Assembly: GCF_024730565.1 (NCBI RefSeq)
Contig: NZ_CP077725.1
Span: 3,180,501 to 3,244,500 of the forward strand
Length of the DNA: 64,000 bases
Source of the DNA: Clostridium sp. CM027
GTDB taxonomy: Bacteria; Bacillota; Clostridia; Clostridiales; Clostridiaceae
Direction of reading: 5' to 3'
A model generated the notes under the pieces. The model did no database searches and was not told the origin of the DNA. It was given only the letters and a program-made list of their open reading frames with translations. Position 1 is the first letter of the stretch, and every line of letters begins with the position of its first letter. A program made the translations under genes and the position numbers. Positions 54,833-63,743 of this stretch are shown one piece after another.

Positions 54833-55036
54833 TTTTATACGCAAAAAAAAGTATATATTACGTATAATGCATTGAAGCGAGATTTAGAACTTCTTATTTT
54901 ATTTTTAATTAAGATGCGTTAAGAAAAACATATGGTTGAGCGAGATAGCGAGTTTATGTTTTTTAGCAGATTAATTTTAAATAAAATTAGTAGTTCTTAG
55001 GGAAGCGAATGCATTAATAGTAATATATACTTTTTC
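54833..55036. mobile_element. Palindromic repeat element, family A, copy 3 (full length)
   Basis: About 200 bases with nested inverted repeats. The outer arm AAAAGTATATATTACGTATA at the left matches the complement of the right end, with TAATATATACTTTTT. Inner arms are AATGCATTGAAGCGAG and the complement of GGAAGCGAATGCATT, and a further inner pair around GAGCGAGATAGCGAG. Copies 1 and 2 look like deletion forms of this one. No coding sequence is inside. Confidence 0.78.
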
Positions 55037-55162
55037 TTTTTTATTGTATTTTATAAAAGGTTTAAAAATTATGTTATAATAATTAAATAAGATAAATAGG
55101 AATACAGGTAGATAACAATTATTGGTTCTTATCTACACCAAAGCAATATTAGGAGGAGACAT

Positions 55163-55987
55163 ATGGAGAAAACATTAGAACAATTAAAAGCAATTACTAA
55201 AGAAGTTAGGAAAGATATCGTAACTATGGTTACAAAGTCAGCGTCTGGGCACCCAGGTGGATCGTTATCTGCTGTGGAAATCATAACTACTTTATATTTT
55301 AATGAGATGAATGCGGGTCCAGAAAATAAGAATGATCCAGACAGAGATAGATTTGTACTTTCAAAGGGGCATGCGGCACCAGCGTTATATAGCGTGCTTG
55401 CTAGAAAAGGATACTTTGATAAAAGTGAATTAATGGGACTAAGAAAACTTGGATCAATGCTTCAAGGACATCCTAATATGAATACTATTCCAGGAGTAGA
55501 TATGTCTACAGGTTCTTTAGGCCAAGGGATTTCTGCTGCAGTAGGAATGGCATTAGCTGGAAAACTAGATAAAAAAGGATACAGAGTGTATTCACTGCTT
55601 GGAGATGGTGAACTTGCAGAAGGTCAAGTTTGGGAAGCAACTATGTCAGCTGCACACTATAAGCTTGATAATCTAACCGCTTTTGTAGATCATAATAGAC
55701 TACAAATAGATGGTAAGGTTTCGGAAGTTATGGGTTCTGATCCAGTAGATGCTAAATTTGCAGCTTTTGGATGGAACGTTATTTCTATCGATGGACATGA
55801 TCTTGTACAAATTAAAAGTGCTATAGAAGAAGCTAAAAAAACAAAAGGAAAACCAACAGTTATAATTTGCGAAACTGTAAAGGGTAAAGGTGTATCCTTC
55901 ATGGAAAATGAAGCTAGTTGGCACGGAAGCGCTCCAAATAAAGAACAATGCCAAGAAGCAATAGACGAAATTGGAGGTACTGTATAA
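55163..55987 (+). CDS. Transketolase, N-terminal subunit
   Basis: Thiamine-diphosphate-binding half of a split transketolase, 274 residues, for the pentose phosphate pathway. [42 protein letters not shown] and [15 protein letters not shown] followed by DHNRLQIDG hold the ThDP and metal sites. AGGAGGAG precedes ATG 55163. Its stop overlaps the start of the C-terminal subunit by one base. The split form is normal in many Firmicutes and archaea, so it is not a broken gene. Confidence 0.95.
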   Translation: MEKTLEQLKAITKEVRKDIVTMVTKSASGHPGGSLSAVEIITTLYFNEMNAGPENKNDPDRDRFVLSKGHAAPALYSVLARKGYFDKSELMGLRKLGSMLQGHPNMNTIPGVDMSTGSLGQGISAAVGMALAGKLDKKGYRVYSLLGDGELAEGQVWEATMSAAHYKLDNLTAFVDHNRLQIDGKVSEVMGSDPVDAKFAAFGWNVISIDGHDLVQIKSAIEEAKKTKGKPTVIICETVKGKGVSFMENEASWHGSAPNKEQCQEAIDEIGGTV

Positions 55988-56925
55988 TGGGTAAAGTTGC
56001 AACAAGAGAAGCTTATGGTAAAGCCTTAGCCAAATTAGGATTAGAAAATGAAAATATAGTTGTTTTAGATGCGGATTTATCTAAATCCACTAAAACTGCA
56101 GACTTTAAAAAAGTGGCTCCAGAAAGATTTATTAATATGGGTATCGCCGAAGGAAATATGATGTCCGTAGCTGCAGGACTTGCTTCTTGTGGCAAAATTC
56201 CTTTTGCAAGTACTTTTGCTATATTTGCAGCAGGAAGAGCTTTTGAACAAATAAGAAACTCTATTTGTTATCCAAAATTAAATGTTAAAATTTGCGCAAC
56301 GCATGCAGGACTCACAGTAGGAGAAGATGGAGCATCTCATCAAGCAATAGAAGACATAGCTTTAATGAGAAGTATACCAAATATGGTAGTTATAAGCCCT
56401 AGTGATGATGTTGAAACGGAAGCTGCTATAAAGGCTATTATAAAGTACCACGGACCTTGCTATGTAAGGCTTGGAAGATCAGGTGTTTGCACAGTAAATG
56501 ATGATCCTGAGTACAAATTCGAATTGGGGAAAGCTGTAACGCTTAGAAAAGGACATGATGCAACTATAATAGCTACAGGTATTATGGTAGATGCTGCTTT
56601 GGAAGCTTATAACATATTGGCTGAGGAAGGAATAAAGGTTAGGGTGCTTAATATACACACTATTAAACCTATTGATGAAGAGGCAATTATTGTTGCAGCT
56701 CGCGAAACTGGATTAATTGTTACCGCTGAAGAACATAGCATTATAGGCGGACTTGGATCGGCAGTAGCTGAGGTTGTTACGACTAATCATCCAGTACCAG
56801 TTATGAGAGTTGGAGTTAAAGATACCTTTGGTGAGAGTGGTAAGCCAGAAGAACTTTTAAAAGCATATGGATTAACTACAGATGAAATAGTTAAAGCTCT
56901 CAAAAAGGGTCTTTCCTTAAAATAA
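55987..56925 (+). CDS. Transketolase, C-terminal subunit
   Basis: Second half of the split transketolase, 312 residues, with the pyrimidine-binding and C-terminal domains. INMGIAEGNMMSVAAGLA carries the catalytic Glu that activates ThDP; CATHAGLTVGEDGASHQ and HTIKPIDEEAI follow. GGAGG at 55973-55977 serves ATG 55987, giving TAATG overlap with the first subunit. It should form a complex with that subunit. A hairpin follows at 56927. Confidence 0.95.
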   Translation: MGKVATREAYGKALAKLGLENENIVVLDADLSKSTKTADFKKVAPERFINMGIAEGNMMSVAAGLASCGKIPFASTFAIFAAGRAFEQIRNSICYPKLNVKICATHAGLTVGEDGASHQAIEDIALMRSIPNMVVISPSDDVETEAAIKAIIKYHGPCYVRLGRSGVCTVNDDPEYKFELGKAVTLRKGHDATIIATGIMVDAALEAYNILAEEGIKVRVLNIHTIKPIDEEAIIVAARETGLIVTAEEHSIIGGLGSAVAEVVTTNHPVPVMRVGVKDTFGESGKPEELLKAYGLTTDEIVKALKKGLSLK

Positions 56926-56926
56926 T

Positions 56927-56966
56927 TTTAGAGACTTTTATGCACGTATGTATAAAAGTCTCTAAA
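56927..56966 (+). terminator. Probable terminator of the transketolase operon
   Basis: TTTAGAGACTTTTAT and its complement form a perfect 15-base stem; the T run after it is weak. Confidence 0.7.
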
Positions 56967-57162
56967 TAATTTATAGGATAATATTGTTTAACTATAATAA
57001 ACTTTGTTTTTTAGGAAATCATAACGAGCGATTTATTTATAATATTTATAATATTCACGGAAATTTTATATTATAAATTATTACAGGCTTAATCAGTATG
57101 TTATAATGTTAGTGATGAATTTAATGAAACAAATTACATAAGTATGGTAAGGAGAGTTTAAT

Positions 57163-57849
57163 ATGATACAATTTAAAAAAGTAACTAAGATTTATGATAA
57201 TAATGTAACGGCTTTGTCGAATATTGACATAACTATTAAAAAAGGGGAATTTATATTCATTGTAGGTCCTAGTGGAGCAGGAAAATCTACTTTTGTTAAG
57301 ATACTTTTAAAAGAGGTAGAACCAACTACGGGAAGTGTTATTATAAATGATACGGATATAACAAAATTACCTAGAAAAAAGGTACCTTATCATAGAAGAA
57401 AAATTGGAGTGGTTTTCCAAGATTTTAGATTAATTGAGTCTTTAAATATTTATGAAAATGTGGCGTTTGCACTAAGGGCTACAGAATGTTCTGCAAAGGA
57501 TATTAAGAAAAAAGTACCTTATGTTTTAGATTTAGTTGGATTATCAAAGAAATATATGGCTTTCCCTCATGAGATTTCAGGTGGAGAGAGACAAAGAGTT
57601 TCTCTTGCGAGAGCTATAGTAAATAATCCTACTTTGCTAATAGCAGATGAACCAACAGGAAACTTAGATCCTGAAACTGCATTAGGTATTATGGATATTT
57701 TAAAAGATATTAACAAGTCGGGTACCACAGTAGTTATGGCAACACATGCAAAAAATATAGTAGACTCTATGAAGAAGAGGGTAATAGCTATAGAAAAGGG
57801 TGTTATAGTTAGAGATGAGCAAAGGGGAAGATACGGTTATGAAGATTAG
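57163..57849 (+). CDS. ftsE: Cell division ATP-binding protein FtsE
   Basis: ABC-type ATPase that with FtsX controls peptidoglycan hydrolases at the membrane. The 228-residue protein has VGPSGAGKSTFVKI (Walker A), VFQDFRLI, ISGGERQRVSLARAI (signature) and LLIADEPTGNLDPE (Walker B). AAGGAGAG precedes ATG 57163. It overlaps ftsX by 11 bases. In Bacillus FtsEX activates CwlO; the target here could be one of the wall hydrolases but no link is shown. Confidence 0.97.
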   Translation: MIQFKKVTKIYDNNVTALSNIDITIKKGEFIFIVGPSGAGKSTFVKILLKEVEPTTGSVIINDTDITKLPRKKVPYHRRKIGVVFQDFRLIESLNIYENVAFALRATECSAKDIKKKVPYVLDLVGLSKKYMAFPHEISGGERQRVSLARAIVNNPTLLIADEPTGNLDPETALGIMDILKDINKSGTTVVMATHAKNIVDSMKKRVIAIEKGVIVRDEQRGRYGYED

Positions 57850-58735
57850 TACAATTAAAAATTTTGTTATGGATGCTTTAAAAAGCTTAAAAAGAAATAA
57901 AACCGTTAGTATAGCGTCAGTGGCTACGGTGGCTGCTACTCTATTTATTCTAGGGGTGTTTTTATTAATTGTTTTTAATGTTAACGCAGGAATTCAAGAA
58001 CTAGGAGCTAAGTTAGAGGTGGGAATTTATCTTAAGGATGATATAACAGTAGCAGATAAATCAGCTGTTGAAAATGCTTTAAGCAAAACGCCGGGAGTAA
58101 CAGATGTTAGATTTGAAGATAAGAACGATGCACTAGCAAAAGTAAAGAAACAATTTGGCAAAGATAGCCAAGCCTTAGTAAAAGGATTTGAAGGTAAAGG
58201 GGGAAATCCTTTTCCGACTGCATACGTTGTAAGTGTTACCAAACCTGAAGTAATAAATGATGTGGTTAAGAATGCTACAGGATTAAAAGGCATAGAGGAA
58301 ATTAAAGATGTCAGACAATATGTTGATAAAATTGTAAAGATAACAAATACTCTTAAAATAATAGGAATTGCATTATTTGCAGTTTTAATAACTGTTTCTT
58401 TATTCTTAATAGGAAACACAATTAAACTTACAGTTTACTCTAGAAAAAAAGAAATAGGTATTATGAAATTTGTAGGTGCTACGGATTGGTTTATAAGATG
58501 GCCATTTATTATCGAAGGCATGATTTTAGGTTTAGCAGGAGCACTTATTTCTACTGGATTACTATATTATGCTTATAAAATGGCTTTCTTAAAGATTACT
58601 AATGGATTATTAGGAGCTACCCTTATAAACCCTCATATGATATTAAGTACTACTTTATGGCAATTTATGTTGGGTGGCTTAGTTATTGGAGCCATAGGAA
58701 GTTCTATATCGATAAGAAAATTCTTGGTTGTATAG
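57839..58735 (+). CDS. ftsX: Cell division permease FtsX
   Basis: Four-helix membrane partner of FtsE, 298 residues, with one large outside domain between helices 1 and 2 (about residues 50-165) that in other bacteria meets the hydrolase. RNKTVSIASVATVAATLFIL begins the first helix; YSRKKEIGIMKFVGATDWFI is the conserved coupling segment. The start at ATG 57839, with AGGGGAAG upstream, lies inside ftsE. A strong terminator follows. Confidence 0.96.
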   Translation: MKISTIKNFVMDALKSLKRNKTVSIASVATVAATLFILGVFLLIVFNVNAGIQELGAKLEVGIYLKDDITVADKSAVENALSKTPGVTDVRFEDKNDALAKVKKQFGKDSQALVKGFEGKGGNPFPTAYVVSVTKPEVINDVVKNATGLKGIEEIKDVRQYVDKIVKITNTLKIIGIALFAVLITVSLFLIGNTIKLTVYSRKKEIGIMKFVGATDWFIRWPFIIEGMILGLAGALISTGLLYYAYKMAFLKITNGLLGATLINPHMILSTTLWQFMLGGLVIGAIGSSISIRKFLVV

Positions 58736-58738
58736 TAT

Positions 58739-58784
58739 AAAAGCATCTTCTGCGAATCTGCACAGCTTCGCAGAGGATGCTTTT
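58739..58784 (+). terminator. ftsEX terminator
   Basis: AAAAGCATC and an inner TCTGCGAA pair with TTCGCAGA and GATGCTTTT, giving a long stem with T4. Confidence 0.9.
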
Positions 58785-58890
58785 ACGACTTCAAAAGGAG
58801 ATCTATGCTTTCACTGAATTTCTGTATTTATTATAGAATGTAACATATACTTATAGAAAGGGAGAACTATCCTTCTGAAATGTCATTAAA
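58785..58890 (-). mobile_element. Small inverted-repeat element, family B, copy 1
   Basis: About 106 bases. The ends ACGACTTCAAAAGG (58785-58798) and CCTTCTGAAATGTCATT (58871-58887) are imperfect inverted repeats, and the sequence aligns in the minus direction with copy 2 at 60346. An inner hairpin TTTCT / AGAAA is present. Confidence 0.65.
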
Positions 58891-58936
58891 TTTATTTATT
58901 TTCTTATCAGTGTTATAAATTTATTATATTTACATA

Positions 58937-58990
58937 AATAATATATAGAGAATATATAGATAATATATAGAGAATAATATATAGAGAATA
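58937..58990. repeat. Short AT-rich tandem repeat before ctpA
   Basis: Repeats of AATATATAGAGAAT, with one variant unit, lie head to tail just before the ribosome-binding site of the protease gene. Confidence 0.7.
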
Positions 58991-59007
58991 ATAAAGAGGT
59001 GTATAAA

Positions 59008-60288
59008 ATGGGCGATGAAAATAAGCCTGAAAAATTTAGAGTTTTAGAAAATGGTAGTGGAAAACCTAAAGCAAAGAAAATGAAGTGTGTTATATGGATT
59101 ATAGTTTTAGTACTTATTACTAATACCATAACTTTATTTGTCTCCACTCAAATTTCATTAGGTATTCCAAATGGAAAAGTAGCTATTGGAAGAGAAGCTT
59201 ATGACCAGGTATTAAAGTTTCAAAAACTATTTTTAGTCAGAAATAAATTGTATGAGTACTATGATGGCAAAATTAGTGATGATGTTTTAGTTGAAGGAGC
59301 TATAAAGGGCATGACTGATTCTCTAAAGGATCCTTATACAACTTTTATGAACAAGAAAGAGTTTTCAGATTTTAATTCTCAAACACAAGGAGCTTATACT
59401 GGCCTTGGATTACAAGTAGGAGTTAAAGACGATAAGATAGTTGTAATTGCACCCTTTGATGGATCACCAGCTAAAAAAGCAGGATTAATTTCTGGAGATG
59501 TTATAGAAAAGGTTAATTCAACAGAAGTCTCTGGAAAAGAACTAGAAAAAGCTGTTACAATGATGAAGGGCAAGGCAAATGAGTCAGTTACCTTAACTAT
59601 TAATCGAAAAGAAAAAGGTAGTTTTGACATTAGTATGAAACGTGCTAAGATCGATTTGATAACAGTTAAAGGCGAAATGCTAGAAGGCACGGTTGGGTAT
59701 ATTCAGCTTACAATGTTTGATGAGAATACTGCTAAGAATTTTGAAAAGAAATTGTCAGAATTACAAGATAAGGGTATGAAGAGTCTAATAGTAGATGTAA
59801 GAGGAAATCCTGGCGGACTTTTAGATCAGGTTGTAGATTTAACATCTAACTTTGTACCTAAAGGAAAGGTTATTGTATCTACTATAGATAAGAATAAGAG
59901 AAAAACTGAAGATAAATCTAAGGGAGGCCTAGCATTAGGCATGCCATTAACAGTATTAACAGATGAAGGTTCAGCAAGTGCCTCAGAAATTTTTGCAGGT
60001 GCTATAAGGGACTACAAAGTTGGTACTTTAGTGGGAGAAAAAACCTTTGGTAAAGGCATAGTTCAAAGGATGTTTTACAGAAGCGTTGATGGTTTTGATG
60101 ATGGTACAGCATTAAAAATTACTATATCAAAATATTATACTCCGAGTGGTGAGAATATACATCATATTGGAATAAAACCGGAAGTGCCAGTTGTGTATCC
60201 ACAAGCACTTAAAGAGAAACCATATGATAGAACTTTGGATCCGCAGTTTAAAAAAGCTTTAGAGATAGCTAAAGATAAAATCAAATAA
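59008..60288 (+). CDS. S41-family C-terminal processing protease with PDZ domain
   Basis: Membrane-anchored serine protease of the CtpA/CtpB type, 426 residues. It has a cytoplasmic start, one membrane helix (VIWIIVLVLITNTITLFVST), a PDZ domain (about 125-210) and a catalytic domain with DVRGNPGGLLDQ, DEGSASASEIFAGAI (nucleophile Ser) and GEKTFGKGIVQ (Lys). A GTG at 58999 is in frame, but GAGGTG fits ATG 59008. The gene order ftsE-ftsX-ctp-PDZ matches Bacillus ftsEX-ctpB-minJ. CtpB takes part in sporulation signalling there. Confidence 0.93.
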   Translation: MGDENKPEKFRVLENGSGKPKAKKMKCVIWIIVLVLITNTITLFVSTQISLGIPNGKVAIGREAYDQVLKFQKLFLVRNKLYEYYDGKISDDVLVEGAIKGMTDSLKDPYTTFMNKKEFSDFNSQTQGAYTGLGLQVGVKDDKIVVIAPFDGSPAKKAGLISGDVIEKVNSTEVSGKELEKAVTMMKGKANESVTLTINRKEKGSFDISMKRAKIDLITVKGEMLEGTVGYIQLTMFDENTAKNFEKKLSELQDKGMKSLIVDVRGNPGGLLDQVVDLTSNFVPKGKVIVSTIDKNKRKTEDKSKGGLALGMPLTVLTDEGSASASEIFAGAIRDYKVGTLVGEKTFGKGIVQRMFYRSVDGFDDGTALKITISKYYTPSGENIHHIGIKPEVPVVYPQALKEKPYDRTLDPQFKKALEIAKDKIK

Positions 60289-60308
60289 TAAAATAAAAGT
60301 ATCTATTT

Positions 60309-60346
60309 AAGTATCTACCAATAAATTTGGTAGATACTTGGTTTTT
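60309..60346 (+). terminator. Terminator of the protease gene
   Basis: AAGTATCTACCAA and its complement TTGGTAGATACTT form a 13-base stem, followed by GGTTTTT. Confidence 0.9.
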
Positions 60347-60485
60347 AACGACATTTCAGAAGGGAAGTCTCCTACTTCTATAATCGTAAGTTATATAATA
60401 TAACAAATAGAAGTTCAGTGGGAATATAAATCACCTTCTGGAGTCGTTAATATTGAGCACCGCAGGTGATGATTTGACGACATTT
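60346..60485 (+). mobile_element. Small inverted-repeat element, family B, copy 2, with tail
   Basis: The core (60346-60451) begins AACGACATTTCAGAAGG and ends CCTTCTGGAGTCGTT, imperfect inverted repeats, with an inner hairpin ACTTCTAT / ATAGAAGT. A tail to 60485 holds GAGCACCGCAGGTGATG, which recurs at 8903, and ends in ACGACATTT, a direct repeat of the left end. No coding sequence. Confidence 0.7.
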
Positions 60486-60540
60486 TAATAGCTTATAATA
60501 TTACGTGTTTCATAGTGATATGAAAGGAGAATTTTAATCA

Positions 60541-61839
60541 ATGGAAATTGCAATACATACTTTAAGAGCAGTTGCGTTTGCAATTGTTGACCCTTCAAAT
60601 TCGTTTATTTTAATAATAATTGCAATAATTTTTTATAATAAAAATAAGAAGACTGCAGCTATGCAGAAAATGATAATGGGAGAAAGTTTAGATTCACCTT
60701 TTGAACTAACTATATCTCAAATTGTAATAGGAATTTTTGCCGGTGCTGTGGCAAGTCTATTATTTACATTTTCAGGGTTAGTTTTTGATGAAAATTCAAA
60801 TATTTATTTATTGTTTATGGTGTCGTTATTTTTTATGGCAGTTAAGCCTAGATATATTAGTTTTTCTTATTCTGGTGCAGTTCTGGGAATAATGAGCCTG
60901 GTGTTTAAATATGCATCCAGTACATTACATATGCCACAATTGAATATTATAAACATAGATATTCTGACCTTAATGACACTGGTTGGAATATTACATATTA
61001 TAGAGGGAATCTTAGTCATGATAGATGGCTCAAGAGGAGCTATTCCTGTGTTTACTAATAGAGATCAAAAAATTATAGGTGGGTTCGCCTTAAAAAGATA
61101 TTGGGCACTACCAATTGCTTTACTTATACTATTAAGTGCGTCTTCATCAGAATTAGCGGTTGGGCAGAACTTCATGATGACTGATTGGAAGGGTTTAATA
61201 AAAGGGGATATAGTCAATCGGATTGTAAAAAATTCGGTTATAGCATCTATGGCACTGTATGGAGTTATTGGATATAGCAGCATTACATTTACAAAGCTTA
61301 AGAAAAGGAAGGCGCTTACTTCGGGAGCATTAGTACTTACTTATGGTATAGCGCTAACAGCTGTATCACAATTACCAGTATCAGGGTCAGTCTTTCAAAT
61401 ATTTATTTTGATATTTGCAGCTATATTGCATGAGGCAATGCTACGACTAGAAAAGTACATGGAGCTCACTTTAAAACCAAAATTTATGAGTAGTGAAGAG
61501 GGAATTATGGTACTGGAAGTAGCGCCTAAGTCTCCTGCTTTTGAAATGGGGATTCAAAGTGGAGATTTAATAGTGCAGATGAACAAGAGTAAAATAGAGA
61601 ATGAAGAAGAACTTATTAACATAGTTAAAGGGAAATTTAATTCAATAAATCTTAAAATTAAAAAACCTTCCGGAGAACTAAAAGATACTAGTTATAGCAG
61701 TATGGCTGGAGACAAAAGACTAGGAGTAGTTATTGTACCAAGGGAGTTACCAAAAGATACTGCTATAGTAAAGGTGGATAATGAAACCTTTAAAGATGTG
61801 ATGAACAAAATGAGAAATAAAGAAAAGGATAAGAAATAG
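60541..61839 (+). CDS. Multi-pass membrane protein with C-terminal PDZ domain, MinJ-position
   Basis: A 432-residue protein with about eight to ten membrane segments to residue 310 and a PDZ domain from about 320 to 400 (GIMVLEVAPKSPAFEMGIQSG). In Bacillus the gene at this place is minJ, whose product links DivIVA to MinD in choosing the division site. Membrane-plus-PDZ build and gene order fit, but the sequence similarity was not measured and other PDZ proteins share this form. GAAAGGAG precedes ATG 60541. Confidence 0.8.
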   Translation: MEIAIHTLRAVAFAIVDPSNSFILIIIAIIFYNKNKKTAAMQKMIMGESLDSPFELTISQIVIGIFAGAVASLLFTFSGLVFDENSNIYLLFMVSLFFMAVKPRYISFSYSGAVLGIMSLVFKYASSTLHMPQLNIINIDILTLMTLVGILHIIEGILVMIDGSRGAIPVFTNRDQKIIGGFALKRYWALPIALLILLSASSSELAVGQNFMMTDWKGLIKGDIVNRIVKNSVIASMALYGVIGYSSITFTKLKKRKALTSGALVLTYGIALTAVSQLPVSGSVFQIFILIFAAILHEAMLRLEKYMELTLKPKFMSSEEGIMVLEVAPKSPAFEMGIQSGDLIVQMNKSKIENEEELINIVKGKFNSINLKIKKPSGELKDTSYSSMAGDKRLGVVIVPRELPKDTAIVKVDNETFKDVMNKMRNKEKDKK

Positions 61840-62037
61840 AAAAAGTATGAAGTTTCTCCTACGTGCCTTGCAAACGAACTAAAAACTAGAAATTACATTA
61901 AGAAATTCTAATCTTTTGCTTATATAAAATTCTTTAACGCTCATATTCGGCGTCTTGCCTCAGGTTCGCTAGCTTGCACTTCCTGTGCAAGCTTACAAGA
62001 ATTTTATGTTCGCAAAAGAAGAATTTCATACTTGTTA
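61840..62037. mobile_element. Nested palindromic element, family C
   Basis: About 200 bases with no ORF. Outer ends AAAAAGTATGAAGTTTCT and the complement of AACAAGTATGAAATTCTT, a second pair TTTTGCTTATATAAAATTCTT-like at 61913-61934 against 62002-62026, and a central perfect hairpin GCTTGCAC-TTCCT-GTGCAAGC at 61972-61992. It starts at the stop codon of the gene before it. The region from 62038 to 62184 shows nothing further. Confidence 0.65.
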
Positions 62038-62184
62038 TTTTATCTCTTAGTAAAGCCTGAATGATAAAAATGATCTCAAAAGAGTGATATTGAATAAATA
62101 CTTTAAATGTGTTAAAATTAGTTAAAATTGAATTAAATTAGGCGTCTATAATCGTTAACAGATACTGATTTTAGTGAGGTGACT

Positions 62185-62442
62185 ATGAAAAAAAAATATT
62201 ATTTTGAAAAAATCAGCACAATAATATGTTTATTGTTAATTTTATTTTCCACCTGGCAACAATTTCAATATAACCATACTACTTTAATTGTTGTATTCGT
62301 AGTTGTGTATTCGTTACTAAAAAATAAATTTTTTAAAAATGCAGAATATGAAAATAAAAAAGATTATATTTTTAATATAATAAATATACTTTTACTTTTA
62401 CCATCTTTATCTTTGATTATCTATATGGTGATTTATAGATAA
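62185..62442 (+). CDS. Small membrane protein, hypothetical
   Basis: An 85-residue protein with three short hydrophobic segments (about 12-28, 33-48 and 62-83) and a Lys/Asn-rich middle. GTGAGGTG precedes ATG 62185, which I prefer to the in-frame GTG at 62179. No family or motif was recognised. A weak terminator follows at 62506. Low sequence complexity leaves some doubt, but the ribosome-binding site is good. Confidence 0.6.
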   Translation: MKKKYYFEKISTIICLLLILFSTWQQFQYNHTTLIVVFVVVYSLLKNKFFKNAEYENKKDYIFNIINILLLLPSLSLIIYMVIYR

Positions 62443-62839
62443 AATGAATATCTATATTTTGTTGGTGGTACTAAGTTAAGCTTTATTTTAAAGGAGAATT
62501 TTTTGAAAGGCCTTTAAAATAGGCTTTTTTTAATTGTAACGGAAGTCCAAGCAGTACTTCCGTTACAATTAGAGAGACTTAAATAAAACAAATTCTATAT
62601 TATTAGAACTGTTTTACATACCTCCAACCACTTAAAAAAAAAGAATTTCTAATATTTAAAAATTCTCAATTCCACTGCAATCAATGACACATATGCAGGA
62701 TGAGAATATATTATAGCAGTGGGAGACTTTCCTTATGAAATGTTGTTAAAGGTAATAAATGTAAAAAAACATTGACATTTATCTAAATATTATTACAATA
62801 AAATGTAAAGATGTATTAACATTTAGGAGGGATTTAGAA
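62443..62839. other. Gene-free stretch with terminator, hairpin, family B element and promoter
   Basis: AAAGGCCT / AGGCTTTT with T run (62506-62531) ends the gene upstream. A perfect 15-base inverted repeat, AATTGTAACGGAAGT and complement (62532-62570), follows. Family B copy 3 lies at 62661-62750. The promoter TTGACA (62772-62777), 16 bases, TACAAT (62794-62799) serves the next gene, with ACATTT / AAATGT repeats around it that may bind the Xre regulator. Confidence 0.7.
62661..62750 (-). mobile_element. Small inverted-repeat element, family B, copy 3 (partial)
   Basis: On the minus strand it begins TTTAACAACATTTCATAAGG and continues AAAGTCTCCCACTGC, matching copy 2 closely over the first 30 bases. 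The inner hairpin is here CCACTGC / GCAGTGG, so the stem is kept although its bases differ. The far end no longer matches. Confidence 0.6.
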
Positions 62840-63358
62840 ATGACTTTAAGAGAAGATGAGCGTGTACAAAACTCTAAACGCATTGCAGTTCGCTATACTT
62901 ATTTATTTGAAATACTGAGTATATCGGTTTTATGTATTCTATCAATTATGTATAAGAATTTAATATTGATGCCACCTTTATATTTATTTAACTCTTCTAT
63001 TTATGTTTCAATTTCACTTGATCCACTTATAGCCTTTATAGTGAATACACAAATTTTGTTTATGTTTGCTGCTCAAGCAATATTCAATAAGCGTTTTGGA
63101 GGAAAGAGGGAATCATTAATTAGTGGAACTGCTGGATTCAGATTTATGGATGAAAGGGAGCGGAAAGTATCAGATAAAGCTATCAGTGTAACTTTTCTTT
63201 ATATTAATATATTTCTTATCATATGGGCTGTTATTGACATTTTCATTAGTGGAAAATTAGGATTACCTCTTATAATAATTGGAGTGGTATTCATTATTTA
63301 TAACATAACTAAAGGGATAATACTTCACAACTTCAAAGAGAAATATCATGAAAAATAG
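62840..63358 (+). CDS. Four-helix membrane protein paired with an Xre regulator
   Basis: A 172-residue membrane protein with four hydrophobic segments in two pairs and a charged loop DERERKVSDKAIS between them, like that of DUF2178/DUF6773-type proteins; the family name is tentative. AGGAGGG precedes ATG 62840. It overlaps the following Xre-type gene by 11 bases, a pairing very common in Firmicutes where the two may form a signalling unit. The promoter is at 62772-62799. Confidence 0.72.
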   Translation: MTLREDERVQNSKRIAVRYTYLFEILSISVLCILSIMYKNLILMPPLYLFNSSIYVSISLDPLIAFIVNTQILFMFAAQAIFNKRFGGKRESLISGTAGFRFMDERERKVSDKAISVTFLYINIFLIIWAVIDIFISGKLGLPLIIIGVVFIIYNITKGIILHNFKEKYHEK

Positions 63359-63548
63359 CATCAAAGAACATCGTAAAAGTTATAAATTAACGCAAGAGGA
63401 ATTGGCTAATAATTTAGGGGTTACTCGCCAAACAATTATAGCTATAGAAAATGATAAGTATAATCCAACATTAGAATTAGCTATGAGGTTAGCAAAGTAT
63501 TTAGATGTTAGAGTTGAAGAGCTGTTTATATTGAAAGATAAGGAATAG
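63348..63548 (+). CDS. Xre-family transcription regulator
   Basis: A 66-residue helix-turn-helix protein of the Cro/CI type that is almost nothing but the DNA-binding domain: YKLTQEELANNLGVTRQTII and NPTLELAMRLAKYLDVRVEELF. It starts inside the end of the membrane protein gene, so the two are coupled. It probably controls its own operon through the ACATTT / AAATGT motifs around 62771-62818. After it, 63549-63823 has no full gene. Confidence 0.9.
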   Translation: MKNSIKEHRKSYKLTQEELANNLGVTRQTIIAIENDKYNPTLELAMRLAKYLDVRVEELFILKDKE

Positions 63549-63743
63549 AGATAAAGACAAACATAAAGATCTAATTTTAAAATCAATATTATATTTTTTA
63601 TTATCGCCGATGCGTATGGTATCAATAAAATCAATGATTAAGAGAATCATTAAATTTTTCGCTTTGTTACGGTATGTAACTCCCATTATTAGTAAAATAT
63701 ATTGTGGCTAATATGTAGAAAACATGTTATGATTTTATTATAA

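Noticed and set aside
55163-56925. Transketolase gene broken by a frameshift
   Set aside because: The two halves each have a ribosome-binding site and a TAATG overlap, and split transketolase is usual in these bacteria.
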